Shown: positions 1 through 10,166 of the stretch, in pieces
How the letters are laid out: each line of letters starts with the position of its first letter
Position numbering within the stretch: position 1 is the stretch's first letter
NCBI GenBank assembly: GCA_020881915.1
Contig: JAJFPB010000008.1
Span: 682,001-746,000, forward strand
Reading direction: 5' to 3'
DNA length: 64,000 bases
Source: Paramyrothecium sp. XJ0827
Lineage: Eukaryota > Ascomycota > Sordariomycetes > Hypocreales > Stachybotryaceae
Program-made: the position numbers and the translations under genes
Notes under the pieces: generated by a model
Databases searched by the model: none
The model's input: the letters and a program-made list of their open reading frames with translations, nothing else
Told to the model about the DNA's origin: nothing

Positions 1-235
1 GCTGTGAAGGTATGCCGTCTAAGGTCGTGAAGAACGGACGTGTATGTGTGCGGGAAATAAAAAAAAAAGTCATAAACCATCCAGCATGCCAGAATGCGTG
101 TTTCTCCCAGTGGGTATCTCCAATGCCGTGCTTGAACAAAACAAAAATAAGTAGATCGTAAGGAAACTCATCATGATTCCGCTGTGACTGCTGTGTCACA
201 CGCCCAACGCCTCGGAAGCCCGCAGGGCAACCTTC

Positions 236-1654
236 TCAGAAAATCCCCAACGCGCCTCGCTGACTTAGCAGTGCGCAGATGAGAGCTGCGCCAAATGCAA
301 ACAGTACCAGGAAGTTGCCTAAGCTCATGCCGGGAAAGCCGCGAGCCGCCATTTTCGCGCTACTAGCAAAGCTCGACCGGAGATCTTCGGAACTCTTCTG
401 AATACGCAGAGCGTGCACTGATGACTTCTCAAATCTCATAGACTTGGCCATCGCAGGACACAACTTGAAGTCTGAGCTACCGGAGATCAGCGGATGATTA
501 GGGATGAGAGGCTTTGATTCCGCATCTGCCGAGTGCAGAGGCCGGCCGACGTCATCACTGCTAAATGACCATCTCGAAGAGCCTCTGGCAGCGCGCTCCT
601 TGGTAACGGCAACGCTGTCTCGAAACCGTGTCCCGAGAGGGTTGCTAAGGAGGTTACTGAGAGATTCCATGGATTCGTCGATATCAGTCTCAGCTTGATC
701 AGGACCGGCGCAAACGGCATCAAGTTGCTGCACGAGCAGTCGCATGTTGTCGAATATGCAAACCGCTTCCTGGACAATCTCGCGTCTCTCCCGTGCGTTA
801 AGCAACCCCTCTGCCCTGGAAAGCCTACTCTTAAACTTCAATTTTAGATCCTCCCCGTCGTTCGGAGTGGAAAAATGGAAGAAGCAGAAGGGTGAGTCGT
901 GTTCGGCGCAGGATGTTTCGGTGTCGTCGTGCTTCTCGTGATGAGCTGCCGTGTCCGCGGAGGGTTTCGCGCAATCCGCCGGCGATGACTGCACAGGGGT
1001 GGCTAGTGTTGGTGTTGAAAGCCAAAAGTCATCCCCTGCAGATTCGAGTGACGCCCTGATGAACCTTCCTCCTGCAAATAGCGCCATAAACATGATGTAG
1101 GAGTAAGCCAATAGGATATGTGGTTTCTGCTGCACTGCGCGCTTGATGTGGCCAATGAACTCGCCCAATCGGCCGGTCTGCGAGATTGTTTCGAGCTGTT
1201 CCTCCACGACGTGACCGGGCCAGCCGGTCAGAGTCCTGATGTCCTCCTTTAATCGTCCCGTCCGCATGAGATCCGGAAGGCAGAGGTCACTCAGCACGGC
1301 GTGAACTCGTGGGCATACTTGCGTCGAGCCCGTCTTACGGTCTGTCGTGTCATCCAGGCCGTTGCCGTAGCTCGCGAGGAGGGCGGTAGACTCGCCGCCA
1401 TCGTGGTCAGTGAGCTCGCTAGGCGCGAGTTGAACAATGTCCTGCCATAGGGCTTCGAAAGCGATGTAGATGGGGGCGATGTGGAGCAAGCCGGAAACGT
1501 AGGCCGTGGGATCTGCGGCGCGAGGCGGCAACGCCAACGGTAAACGGGCTATGATTTGCTTGTTTAGATTGGCGTGCACTGATCTGGTCGCAGCTGTGAT
1601 TTCCTGAGCAAGAGGCCGGTCGTGGCTGTGAGATTCTGCCTGGCTAATTGCCAT
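236..1654 (-). CDS. Heme-oxygenase-like tail-anchored protein
   Basis: Single-exon gene of 472 residues; ATG at 1654. Residues about 15-205 resemble the heme-oxygenase fold: a helix with His27 (SVHANL) in the place of the proximal haem ligand, and a GG pair (195-196, LFAGGRF) where the distal helix of haem oxygenases is kinked by glycines. A long polar, probably disordered linker follows (about 215-440), then one hydrophobic segment (about 447-466) ending a few residues from the C terminus. That layout implies a tail anchor in the ER or outer mitochondrial membrane. Canonical haem oxygenases open haem to biliverdin, CO and iron. Whether this divergent form is catalytic cannot be read from sequence, so the name refers to the fold. 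No intron is needed. Confidence 0.75.
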   Translation of the reverse strand: MAISQAESHSHDRPLAQEITAATRSVHANLNKQIIARLPLALPPRAADPTAYVSGLLHIAPIYIAFEALWQDIVQLAPSELTDHDGGESTALLASYGNGLDDTTDRKTGSTQVCPRVHAVLSDLCLPDLMRTGRLKEDIRTLTGWPGHVVEEQLETISQTGRLGEFIGHIKRAVQQKPHILLAYSYIMFMALFAGGRFIRASLESAGDDFWLSTPTLATPVQSSPADCAKPSADTAAHHEKHDDTETSCAEHDSPFCFFHFSTPNDGEDLKLKFKSRLSRAEGLLNARERREIVQEAVCIFDNMRLLVQQLDAVCAGPDQAETDIDESMESLSNLLSNPLGTRFRDSVAVTKERAARGSSRWSFSSDDVGRPLHSADAESKPLIPNHPLISGSSDFKLCPAMAKSMRFEKSSVHALRIQKSSEDLRSSFASSAKMAARGFPGMSLGNFLVLFAFGAALICALLSQRGALGIF

Positions 1655-3185
1655 ATTACCCTGCCATGCGAAAACCTGCTAGGGGTTTCGGCGGCCACTG
1701 GCTTCGAGGAGAAGCAAACTGGCGAACGAGACAAGCCGAGCTGAGAGCCTCAGCCAAGAGAGCGCCACCGTCAAGTTGCTCGAGGATCACGATGCTGCAG
1801 GGTGTCGGAAAGTTGCCGAGGCGGGAGGTATCTTAAATCGTACAGAGTGGAGGCGATGTAGGGCGGCAGCGCAGCTCAGCTATACAGTCTGGGAAAGCTG
1901 AGCACGCGACGAGAAGAGAATGGGTAAACGCAGAGGACGGCAGAACGTAGGACAGCGAGCGTACAGAAATAGGTTTTGTGTAAGGTAGGTATGTAGAAGA
2001 GGAGAACGAACAAAGGAGGACAGCGGTACACAAGGCCACCTTATGAGTACTAAGGGTAGGGTATGAGTAGGGCGACGGCGCCTCAGAATTGCGGTTCGCC
2101 GCAAAAGTGGAAGCACCGAAGGACTTCGGGCGTGAGAGTCGCTTGGGAGCCAGGAACCCCAAACCTAATGCAAAATAGTGCACCTGCTGCGTGGGACCGG
2201 ACCAGAGACCTTTCCCCCATTAGATAGTAGACTTCACCAGAGCGTGTCAAGCGCGTGTCCGTGTGAGATGGCGAGTCCAATTTTAGCGTTTTCCCATGAC
2301 TTAAGAATCGAGGACGTGAGCGCAGGACCTTGAGGCTGCAGCAACTGGACACCTCGGGACCTGTTCCAGCGGGGTAGAAGAGGATTCAAAGCCTCTTGCG
2401 AATCTCCGCAAGATGCGGCAACGTTGGTGGTCGATCTCTTCCAGCGCCTCGGGTTGATTCGAGGTTGATGGGGCCTGTGTGGCGAGACTCTGGGGCTGGC
2501 AGGCTGGATGACCCGTTTCTCATTATCGCTCGTCTACGGATACCACCACCGTTATTACTCGCCTCTTGCGCTGCCGCCGGGCTGTTCTCTCCGATGACGT
2601 CGATCCCGGAGCCTCAACCCCGGCCGTCATGCATTTGGACTTTACAATATTCTTCATGAATAGTAACCAGAAAAATCCATTCCTCTCATGCTGTAAAGTG
2701 CTGTACAGTACAGTATTGTACTCCTTCCAGTGATTTTTCTCTGGCCTTTTCTCGAAATTGCACAAAAAACAGGGTCCGTTGTGCCGCTGCGAGAGCCAGT
2801 CCCTTGTCGTCGGACCCCGGCGTTCAACTGGGGCCGAGGATCGGGTTTTTGATGGTGAATCGAACTCTACCAGCACAAAATGGTCTTTCACCACGAGGTC
2901 CCTGAATGCACTAAAAGAGGCACATCCAACACCCACTCTAGCCAATCACAGCTAGCCAACACCATTAAAAAGGATATCGCCGTTCACTCTTGCCTACCAC
3001 ATTTGGAACAAAGGCCGGAGCGGGCCCCGGTATCTTTGATAGTCACAATCGAGAACCATGGGGCTGAATCATTGTGATCAATTTCTTTGAAGCCTTCGTA
3101 GGGTATATTCGCACCAACACCGAAATCACGAAATTCTAAACGCCAGATCCCACCATTGTGAAACGCTCGCGACGTTTCCATGCTT
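1655..3185. other. Intergenic, no supported gene
   Basis: Only short overlapping frames without family resemblance are present. A small self-complementary GTACAGTACAGTATTGTAC-type stretch lies near 2701-2721. The part next to 1655 should hold the promoter of the heme-oxygenase-like gene, and the part next to 3185 the 3' end of the transporter. Confidence 0.5.
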
Positions 3186-4683
3186 TTATGCAGTTGAAAC
3201 CGCTTGGTCCCGTCCAGCTGGAACGTCATCGTCCTTCTTGTCCTCTTCATCATGACTCTCATGGTTTATAAACACAAAGGACAAAACCACCACCGCAGCT
3301 CCCACCCAATATAGGAAGCTTGAGTATTGTCCATACTGAACCACCTCGCCAACTAGCGAAAGCGGTATCGTCAGGGACAGGCCTACTGTGACAACTAGGG
3401 GGGTGGTCAGCAGCATAGCAAGTGCCCAAGATATGTCGCTGACAAATGACGACAGCGAGTTAACCTGCAGCCTGTTAGTTGCTGCAATTCCAAATTGAGT
3501 TTAGAGGACGTACAATGACAATGGTCCAGATTCTACCCGACGGTGGCATTTGAAACTGCGAGCCAAGTCAGTATGATTTCACAACATGGCACGTCCCATA
3601 ACAAGAGGTTATTTACCGGTTCAAGCTCGGTCCAATGCAGGATGAAGAACACCGGCCATAGCAGGACCAGGTTGAACACTCCAACAAGTCCAAAGAACAG
3701 CTTCATATCAACCTTCTCCTCATTGCCCACGCGCCGCTTCATGATGGTGACGTACATGCCGTATACAAGGGCACTAACGAGCGCCATGGAGTCGCCGAGT
3801 GCGATCTGCCCAGGGCTCTTGTGCGGAAACGACCCTCTATTCTCGTCGCTTTCGCCGGACAGGTCGACGGTCGATATGAGGACAACGCCACCCAGCGAGG
3901 CCGTCACTCCAATCAGCTTGCGTAGTGAGAATCTCTCTACGCCGAACATGGCACCAAGTATGAGCGTCCAGATGCCGCTTGTCGATGTCAAAATAGTCGT
4001 ACTCGCGACGCTCGTGTACTCGAGGCAGGCGGATGAGAGGTAATTGGCCACAAACCACAACAGGCAAAATTCCAGGCTCAATACGGCGGTTTCGCGGAAA
4101 CCCAGCTTCCCATCCGCCGGAGTGTCCATATATGAACTAGCACTGTCCTCGGCTAGCAGGCGCTCTCCCGCCATGAGGCCTTCTTCCTCCGCTAGGTTTC
4201 CATGGGAAGTGGCGTTGCCGTGCTTGGAATCACGCCACAGCTGGATCACATCGGTCCGGAGGCCTTTAATGCCGCCCCTGGCCAGGTACTTGACGAAACT
4301 CGGTATCAGCGAGATGGCAAACACCGAGGTATTTAGGTAGACGAGGAAGAAGGGTTTGTCGTAAGTTTGGTCGGAGAATATAAACTGCATTCCTGCGAGT
4401 CAGTACAGGTTGAAAACCACCCTGGCAAAGGACCTCGTACGCTGGCTAGAAAATTGGACAGTGTCCATAGAAAGACCGTAACCAATAGGAAACAGATTCC
4501 TAAAGTCCTCCTCGCGACACCTCCTAGGCCCATCTTGGCCAGGAAACCGCCCTTGGCGGGTGAACTCGACCGTGAGCGATCGGTACGACTTCGCGGGGCT
4601 GTGCGGTCGTTTGTACTGGGAGTTATTGGTAGTTGAGGGCTAGAGAGGGCATCCTCGCTGGTTTTCCGCGCAGCGGATGTCAT
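3186..4683 (-). CDS. SLC35F-type drug/metabolite-family transporter
   Basis: Four exons read on the minus strand: 4683-4441, 4384-3617, 3555-3514 and 3464-3186. All junctions are in phase 0 and introns are 47-61 nt; the product is 443 residues. The first exon has a Ser/Arg-rich cytosolic tail and TM1 (LGICFLLVTVFLWTLSNFLA). Exon 2 begins FIFSDQTYDKPFF, which matches the start of the SLC35F5/DMT family after TM1. The last exon carries the closing helices with LSLTIPLSLVGE. About ten membrane segments are expected, as in EamA/DMT carriers. Fungal relatives are often called vacuolar membrane transporters, but the substrate is unknown. The short exon 3 (14 codons) is supported by clean splice sites and an open frame on both sides. 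Confidence 0.85.
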
Positions 4684-6032
4684 TGTGTGTCGGTCGTAGG
4701 GCGCGATTTGTCCTTTAGTCGCTTATCGAGGGAATGGTGCAATTGCGACACCCGTTCAGCCACAGCCGAAGGAATGTGACATTGTCGTAGGCCGAAAAAT
4801 GGAGAGGGGGTTTGGTTCGAAGATAATAAGGGAAGAGAGACGGCAGGGGGGCTCGAGACGAAACGGTGCAGTCTTATGGCGGTGGGAACGAGCGACGGTG
4901 TCGCGGCATCGGGCAGCGTCACCAGAGACAGAGACCTGTTACCACCTGCGTTTATGATTGTGTCAGAAGAGGACGTGAGGCCACGGCCGATAACAGTGGG
5001 CGTGCTAGTAGGCTACAAGGGTTAGCCCCGCGGCGTGATGCACGGGGTCGGTACTTGTCCATCAGCAAACCCAAGGGGACGTGATGGTCCTGCGGGGGTC
5101 CGCTGTTAGTGTTAGTGGCCCCTTGGACCCCGAGGCCGAGCACAGGCCTTTGCGAGTGGCCGGGATGTTTCAGAGTTTCCCCAGGATTGGCTGGAGACCA
5201 GCTTCCACTTTGGGAGGCGGACATTTGCTCCTCGATCATTTGATAACTTGCATCGCCAAGGTATCAGTCGAAAATACAATTGAGTATGGGAGAGGCAAGT
5301 GCACGCGTACATTGCATGGATGTATTTCTCACGTGCATTTTTCGTACATCTACGGTACCTACATAAGGTACGCAAAGCGGTTAGCCAAAAGCAATACCTC
5401 GAAATCAGGAATCGATCAAAAGAAGATACTATAAGGTGCTGCTTCTCTTTCATTTTTGAAGCTCTTGTGTAAAAGAATATTAGCTAGTATTCACTGAATT
5501 TTGTTTTTGCGGTCCATGTTTGTTTCGTTCGCTGCTCGCCAGGTTGCTTTGCATGGAGACATAATTATGGCAAGCCGTGAGTCAAAACAGTAGAAACGAT
5601 GCTTTCTTCTGCAAAATACCATTACAATAAACAGCCTATATTGAGAACTTATACGAGGATGTTAGAGATTCTTTTGAAGCACTAATCGAATATCGTATGT
5701 GCTGCATCTCTCGATCTTAGGCTATAAAATCTATCGCACGTGCAACAGACGGCAGCCGCCTGGCAAACGGAGGTGCCACCTGCCACGGCGACAGGCTTCC
5801 TCATCTGGCTCGCAAGGGCTTCCTTCTTCATCACATTTCCACTCTTCTTCACATTTTCCCTTTGATTCATTGTGTGTTGAATTCACGCATCGATGCACAC
5901 CTTCAGCATCGCACCTCACAATCCGTCTTGGTCGACGACGCGGCTATTTTTTTCCTTTGTTGTATCTCCGTGTCACGCTACGTTTCTTGGGAGATCGCCG
6001 TCAAGCTGTTTTTCTCCTGTTAATCGTGCAAG
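4684..6032. other. Intergenic region between divergent genes
   Basis: Divergent promoter region between the SLC35F-type transporter and the BTB-like gene. It contains a GGTACCT motif near 5354, a TATAAAAT box at 5723-5730 that could serve the BTB-like gene (ATG 6033), and CACGTG at 5736-5741. I see no supported coding sequence. Confidence 0.5.
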
Positions 6033-7186
6033 ATGGGTAGAAGGAACAAGAGGCCAGGCGGCCCAATGCCCGATGTGACGTACACCGTTGGTCTCGGAAA
6101 TTTTAACAACTTTATGTTTGACATACGCGTGGCTCGTGATAACGAGTCTCCGAAATGGGTTCGCCTGAAGGTCTCTTCTTGGTGTATGAAGACTGTTTGC
6201 CCAGCGTGGCCTTCTATCAGAGACAACTCGAAACGGGCTGGTATCTGTGACGTTCACTGGACGGATCCCGAAGCAGTTGATGCTTTGAGGATGATACTCG
6301 AGCTAGTGCACGGCAAAGAAAAGGCTTACACCTACCTCGCGGACGCAACAGCTGCTCGGTTGTTCTACATTGCAGAGTTGTACGATCTTCTCGGGTGTCC
6401 TCCTCATTTCCCACTTCAAAACAGAAGGAACGAATCGAAGCTCCCGCTCAACTCATCGCCGGTACCCTTCATTTGGCCGGAGCATATATCTGAGGCCATC
6501 AGAAAGCTCTATCAATCCACCACCCAAGTTTCGGAGGCGAATGATTGGATCCTCTTGGGCGTCGTCGCGTCTCGCTTTGGACTGACAGACCACCTTGCCA
6601 ATGTTCGGAATCGGCTGCTTTTGTACGCCGAGAAGGAGGCTGGACATATGGCCGTACGCCTCCGCGACCAGAACAGGAGACCATTTGAACTGCCGCACTA
6701 GCAATGGGCAGCTATCAAGGATGTGCAGCTTATTGGTATGTGGAATAACGCAGCAATGCTGAAGGATCCTATTAACAATGTCCAGATGAGAATTTCCCAA
6801 CCAAGCGCCTCGACTACCTGACGTATATTTTCGTTTCGATCCGGGTGCTGGTGAAACAACTCGAGTTTTTCGACTCTGGCTTACTCATCGGCGAAACCTT
6901 TGACGAACGTTGGGGTAAATACAATGTCGAATCCTGTCCAGCGTGCGAGACACTGCCGTTGAAAGACCTTCTCGACAAGCTGGGTCGATATCGGCTATGG
7001 CCACTCTCACGGCCTGAAAATTTCGAGGGAAGCGTTGACGAGGCCCTGGAGCTAGTGAAACACGCTTTGAGAGAAGTGCAAAGAGTCACCGGTTCAGACA
7101 AAACATCAGCGTCTAATCCCCCATGCAACCCTCTGATGCACATGTGTAACCTTATGCACAAGAAGCTCAATTCTGCGTGGAAATAG
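6033..7186 (+). CDS. BTB/POZ-like domain protein
   Basis: Three-exon model: 6033-6653, 6702-6735, 6786-7186, giving 351 residues. The first intron (48 nt, GTACGC to CACTAG) ends exactly at a TAG that would otherwise stop the frame. The second (50 nt, GTATGT to CCAG, with TATTAAC as a possible branch site) joins the frame of the last exon. Both lengths fit the other introns here, and the coding total closes to whole codons. The N-terminal third has the look of fungal BTB proteins: a short beta region, RLKVSSWCMK, later VDALRMILELVHGK and a leucine-rich helix. BTB domains mediate dimerisation and often recruit Cul3 ligases; no partner can be named here. The C-terminal part (YLTYIFVSIRVLVKQL onward) is unrecognised. 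If the first intron is not used, the protein would end at 6701. Confidence 0.6.
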
Positions 7187-7278
7187 AGGATGTAGGTCAC
7201 AATAGTATCTAATTAAACATCAGCAGGCATTGTAGGCCTCGCTTCAAGTAAGGACTATGTACAGATTAGCTTCTCGAT

Positions 7279-8273
7279 TCAAGGTGCCTCCGGGACTCGT
7301 TTTGTCAAGTAGATCATTGACGTAGGTTCAAGTCCTTTGCCTTCGTGTAAGACACCAGCTTTCCGGAGAATCGAGACACAGTCATCCACGACCTCCTGCT
7401 TCACTCCTTCCGTCTTGGTAGGGAATCTGACAGTCTTCAGCCATTCACGAGCATCCGGCTCAGTGTAGCCGAGACTGGTGGAGATGTACTGAATCGACTC
7501 CTCGGGTTCCCGTGTGAAGTGAGCGATGCCCTTGTCCAGCTTGTCGAACAAGTCGCTCACGCGGGTGTCGAGGCCGTCCTGAGTCAGGCTCGTTGAGGCG
7601 ACAATCTTCCAGCTGCTCCAGGGCGTGTAGATCTCACCGACGCGGCGGATCTCGCCCGAGTCGTAGAACTTCTTGGAGGTGAAGTGCTCCCACATGAAGA
7701 AGTCGGCGGCGCCCGAGTTGACGGCGTTCCGGAGGTTCTCAAAGTTATTGAGGACCACGGTGGCAGAGAAGGGCTGGGGGGTCGCGGAGGTGGACGAAGC
7801 CGGGGCGAGCCATCCCTGGCGGTCGGCCAGGACAAAGCCCATCACGTAGCTGCCGGATCCAATGCGCGAGACGCCGATTTTGCCGCCCTTGAGGGAGTCC
7901 ACCGAGGTAATTTCAGACCTGTCAGCGCCAGTAGAGATGGCCCAGCCTGGTGGTTGATCTCTGTTAGTAACGATTCCGTTGAAGAGACGGGGATGCGATG
8001 AGTGCACCTACATAAGGGGGTGTCTACGTAAGTCCCGACCAAGCGGTATCCTCCGTCGTCCTCCAGGTCCCCACGTCCCAGCCCAGCAATCCAACCTTCG
8101 GTGAGGCCAATCCCGACGTCAATTTCTCCGCCCCGTATGGCCGTGACCATGTGGCCGGTGCCCGAGGGAAAAGGGATGAGGGTGGCGTTGAGCCCATAGT
8201 GCTTCTGAGCGAAATGGAGGGGCGTGGAAAAGTGTTCTGGCACGAAGCCGATGCGGAGAGGCTGCGAGGCCAT
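7279..8273 (-). CDS. SsuA/THI5-like periplasmic-binding-fold protein (Ca3427 type)
   Basis: Two exons, 8273-8012 and 7946-7279, separated by a 65-nt intron in phase 1; 309 residues. The protein starts MASQPLRIGFVPEHF without a signal peptide, so it is probably cytosolic. The pattern (LRIGFVPEHF, HYGLNATLIPF, GEIDVGIGLTEGW, then KGGKIGVSRIGSGSYVM) is that of type-2 periplasmic binding proteins of the SsuA/NMT1/THI5 superfamily. It is closest in style to the yeast Ca3427-like group. In bacteria this fold binds sulfonates or thiamine precursors for ABC import; in THI5 it acts in pyrimidine synthesis. The THI5 cysteine-rich catalytic motif is not visible, so thiamine synthesis is not claimed. The ligand is unknown. 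The splice restores LCWAISTG. Confidence 0.75.
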
Positions 8274-8875
8274 TTTCCTTTCGGGCCTTGTGATGGAATT
8301 GTTCGAGGGACGCAGTGTGTGTTGCTATCGACGGGCTTCTTCTCGAGGACTTTGAAAGGAGTTGGTGGAAGAAACTGAAAAAGTTGCGTTTATTAGTTTA
8401 CATGAAGGGGTTTGAGGTGTTAGTGAGCTGTTTGATGGCGGGGAAGCTCAGTTGAGTTCGGCGCAACCAGCGGGGAACCGGGTTGGACGGTGCACGCTGC
8501 GGGGCCGTCGGGCATACAGCACCTCATGATAGGCGACGCGAAGAGCATAGCATCCCCCGAGGAGGCCGAATGCGGCAAGTTGGGGGGATGGGGGAGATTA
8601 TGCAACGGTCCGAAAAGAGCCAAAGGGTTTTCTTTTCTTTTCTCATAGATAAGCCTTGAAGAAATCTTCAATTTTTTTGTAACGGTGTTTGATTGAGTCT
8701 CTATAGTTTTGTCACCTACATTGTACAAGATACTCTTTTTGATTGGAAGTCAAGTTCAATACCAAAGTCTTCAACTAAGAGAATGACGAGTCGCCTCGAT
8801 ACATCATGCAAACTTCCATCTCCTTTTTCCCGACAAGAAAGAACAATGAATTACCGTGGTATCAGTGTTTTGGAA
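8274..8875. other. Intergenic, no supported gene
   Basis: Upstream of the binding-fold gene and downstream of the Cys-rich gene. Only short frames are seen; no family resemblance and no clear repeat. Confidence 0.45.
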
Positions 8876-9333
8876 TTATCGCTTCGTATACGTCACAGTT
8901 TCTTCACTAGAAACACAACCGATTAGCATATTTCTCGAGCAAGGGACTCACTTACTGTTCACCCGCCCCCTCCCTCTTCTCCTCCACTATCGCGGAGATC
9001 AAGGAGCATTTGCAAGCCACGCATGTTATGATAAAGTTCTGCCACTAGAAATGCAACCGGTTAGCATCTTTCTTGAACGCGGAAATCACTTACTGTGTGC
9101 CCCGCCTCCTCCCTCTTCTCCTCCTCTATAGTAGGGAGCAAGGAAAGTTTGCAAGCCGCGCACGCTACGATGAAGTCATCGTCTTGCATCTTCCTGTATA
9201 TGGTGATAATGCCCTTGCAGCTGCGGTTCATCTTCCAGGCGAAGCACGTCGGCGCGTAGTAGGGAGCGCACAGCATCGGGATCGGCCTGGTACAGCAGAT
9301 GCACTTGTAAACGGAGATGAAACGTTGGCACAT
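8876..9333 (-). CDS. Small Cys-rich protein with a duplicated exon
   Basis: Three exons on the minus strand: 9333-9094 (80 codons), 9044-8956 and 8906-8876, giving 119 residues. Both introns are exactly 49 nt, start GTAAGTGA and end TTTCTAG, and are near copies of each other. Exon 2 (IITCVACKCSL, then VEEKREGAGE) repeats the end of exon 1 (IVACAACKLSL, then IEEEKREEAGH). A one-base length difference at the exon end shifts the second junction from phase 0 to phase 2, yet the frame still closes at TAA 8878-8876. The N terminus is Cys-rich (MCQRFISVYKCICC, with later Cys) and may bind metal. There is no signal peptide and I do not recognise the family. The matching introns make the model credible, though expression is unproven. 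Confidence 0.6.
8907..9182 (-). repeat. 138-bp tandem exon-intron duplication
   Basis: Two imperfect direct copies, each an 89-90 nt exon plus a 49-nt intron. They are seen as parallel blocks of CTAGAAA, then TTAGCAT, CACTTACTGT, CCTCCCTCTTCTCCTCC and TTGCAAGCC, offset by 138 nt. The copies form the 3' half of the Cys-rich gene and preserve both splice sites. Confidence 0.75.
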
Positions 9334-9754
9334 CTTTGTGGCTCAGGGTTCCTGCAAGCGTACGAGTTAGCGAGTGTCTCCTGGTTAAAGGGAAGGGGTT
9401 AAGTCTTAGTCTTGAGGTATTTCTTCTTTGCCAGTTTGGAGTTTGAGAGTGCTGGTTGATATGGTCTATGTCAAGTCGACGGGGGGATTCCGAGGCTTAA
9501 ATAAAATCACACGGCCTTCAAATTTCATTGTGTTACTTCCTTCATAGGAAGTGCGGAACAGTCCTTTTATTACTTTGTGTTCCATCTTTCTGCCCAAGAA
9601 CAATGATTGTTCCGTTCTACAAAGCCTAGGCACTTGTACAGTAGCAGTGTCTTTCAAGAATTCATTTCCCCTGTGAACAGCATAATGGACACCGTCCTTG
9701 TTCCATTGTACGGATTGTTCCTGCCCGTCTTTAAGCTTCACTGAACATAAACAC

Positions 9755-10156
9755 CTATTGAACATTGACGAAGGGGTGACGGAGTTCGAGTGAAAGATTA
9801 CTTTTGTTGTATTGTAGAGATTCCCCTTTCACTGGCAACAATGTAGAAAGCGCTGCGCATTTTCCAGAGCCTCGATGACGGTGCGATAGTCTGAACCAGT
9901 CTAAACGTGTGAACCTGTCTCGATGGATGCGTGGCTTCGGGAACTCCCAGTCTGCTTGATGACCGGTTGCTTCCGAGTCAAGGCGAATCCACACATACCC
10001 GTATCCGGCTTGCATGACAATACGCTTCTCGGAATTCATATGTCCTAAAGTCTTGTACAGTAAGTATGGTGCTTTTAAGTGTCTTAAAGTGCTCCCCGGC
10101 TTCGCAACTACTTCGATACGATCTTGCATAATCATATTCCAGTCCGCCCCTTTCAT
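9755..10156 (-). CDS. Uncertain ORF downstream of the F-box gene
   Basis: Open frame of about 133 residues whose first ATG (10156) lies only 11 nt past the F-box stop. It has mixed composition, no signal peptide or membrane segment, and nothing I recognise. It could be a small gene, an unrecognised last exon of the F-box gene, or chance. A further open stretch at 9466-9765 on the same strand is equally unsupported. The rest of 9334-10166 shows nothing else. Confidence 0.2.
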   Translation of the reverse strand: MKGADWNMIMQDRIEVVAKPGSTLRHLKAPYLLYKTLGHMNSEKRIVMQAGYGYVWIRLDSEATGHQADWEFPKPRIHRDRFTRLDWFRLSHRHRGSGKCAALSTLLPVKGESLQYNKSNLSLELRHPFVNVQ

Positions 10157-10166
10157 GTTAGGTAGG

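Noticed and set aside
2523..2945. A 140-codon open frame on the minus strand
   Set aside because: Begins without an ATG and shows no recognisable domain.
6699..6785. BTB-like gene as a pseudogene with one nonsense and one frameshift
   Set aside because: Two canonical short introns (48 and 50 nt) explain both interruptions and give a whole number of codons.
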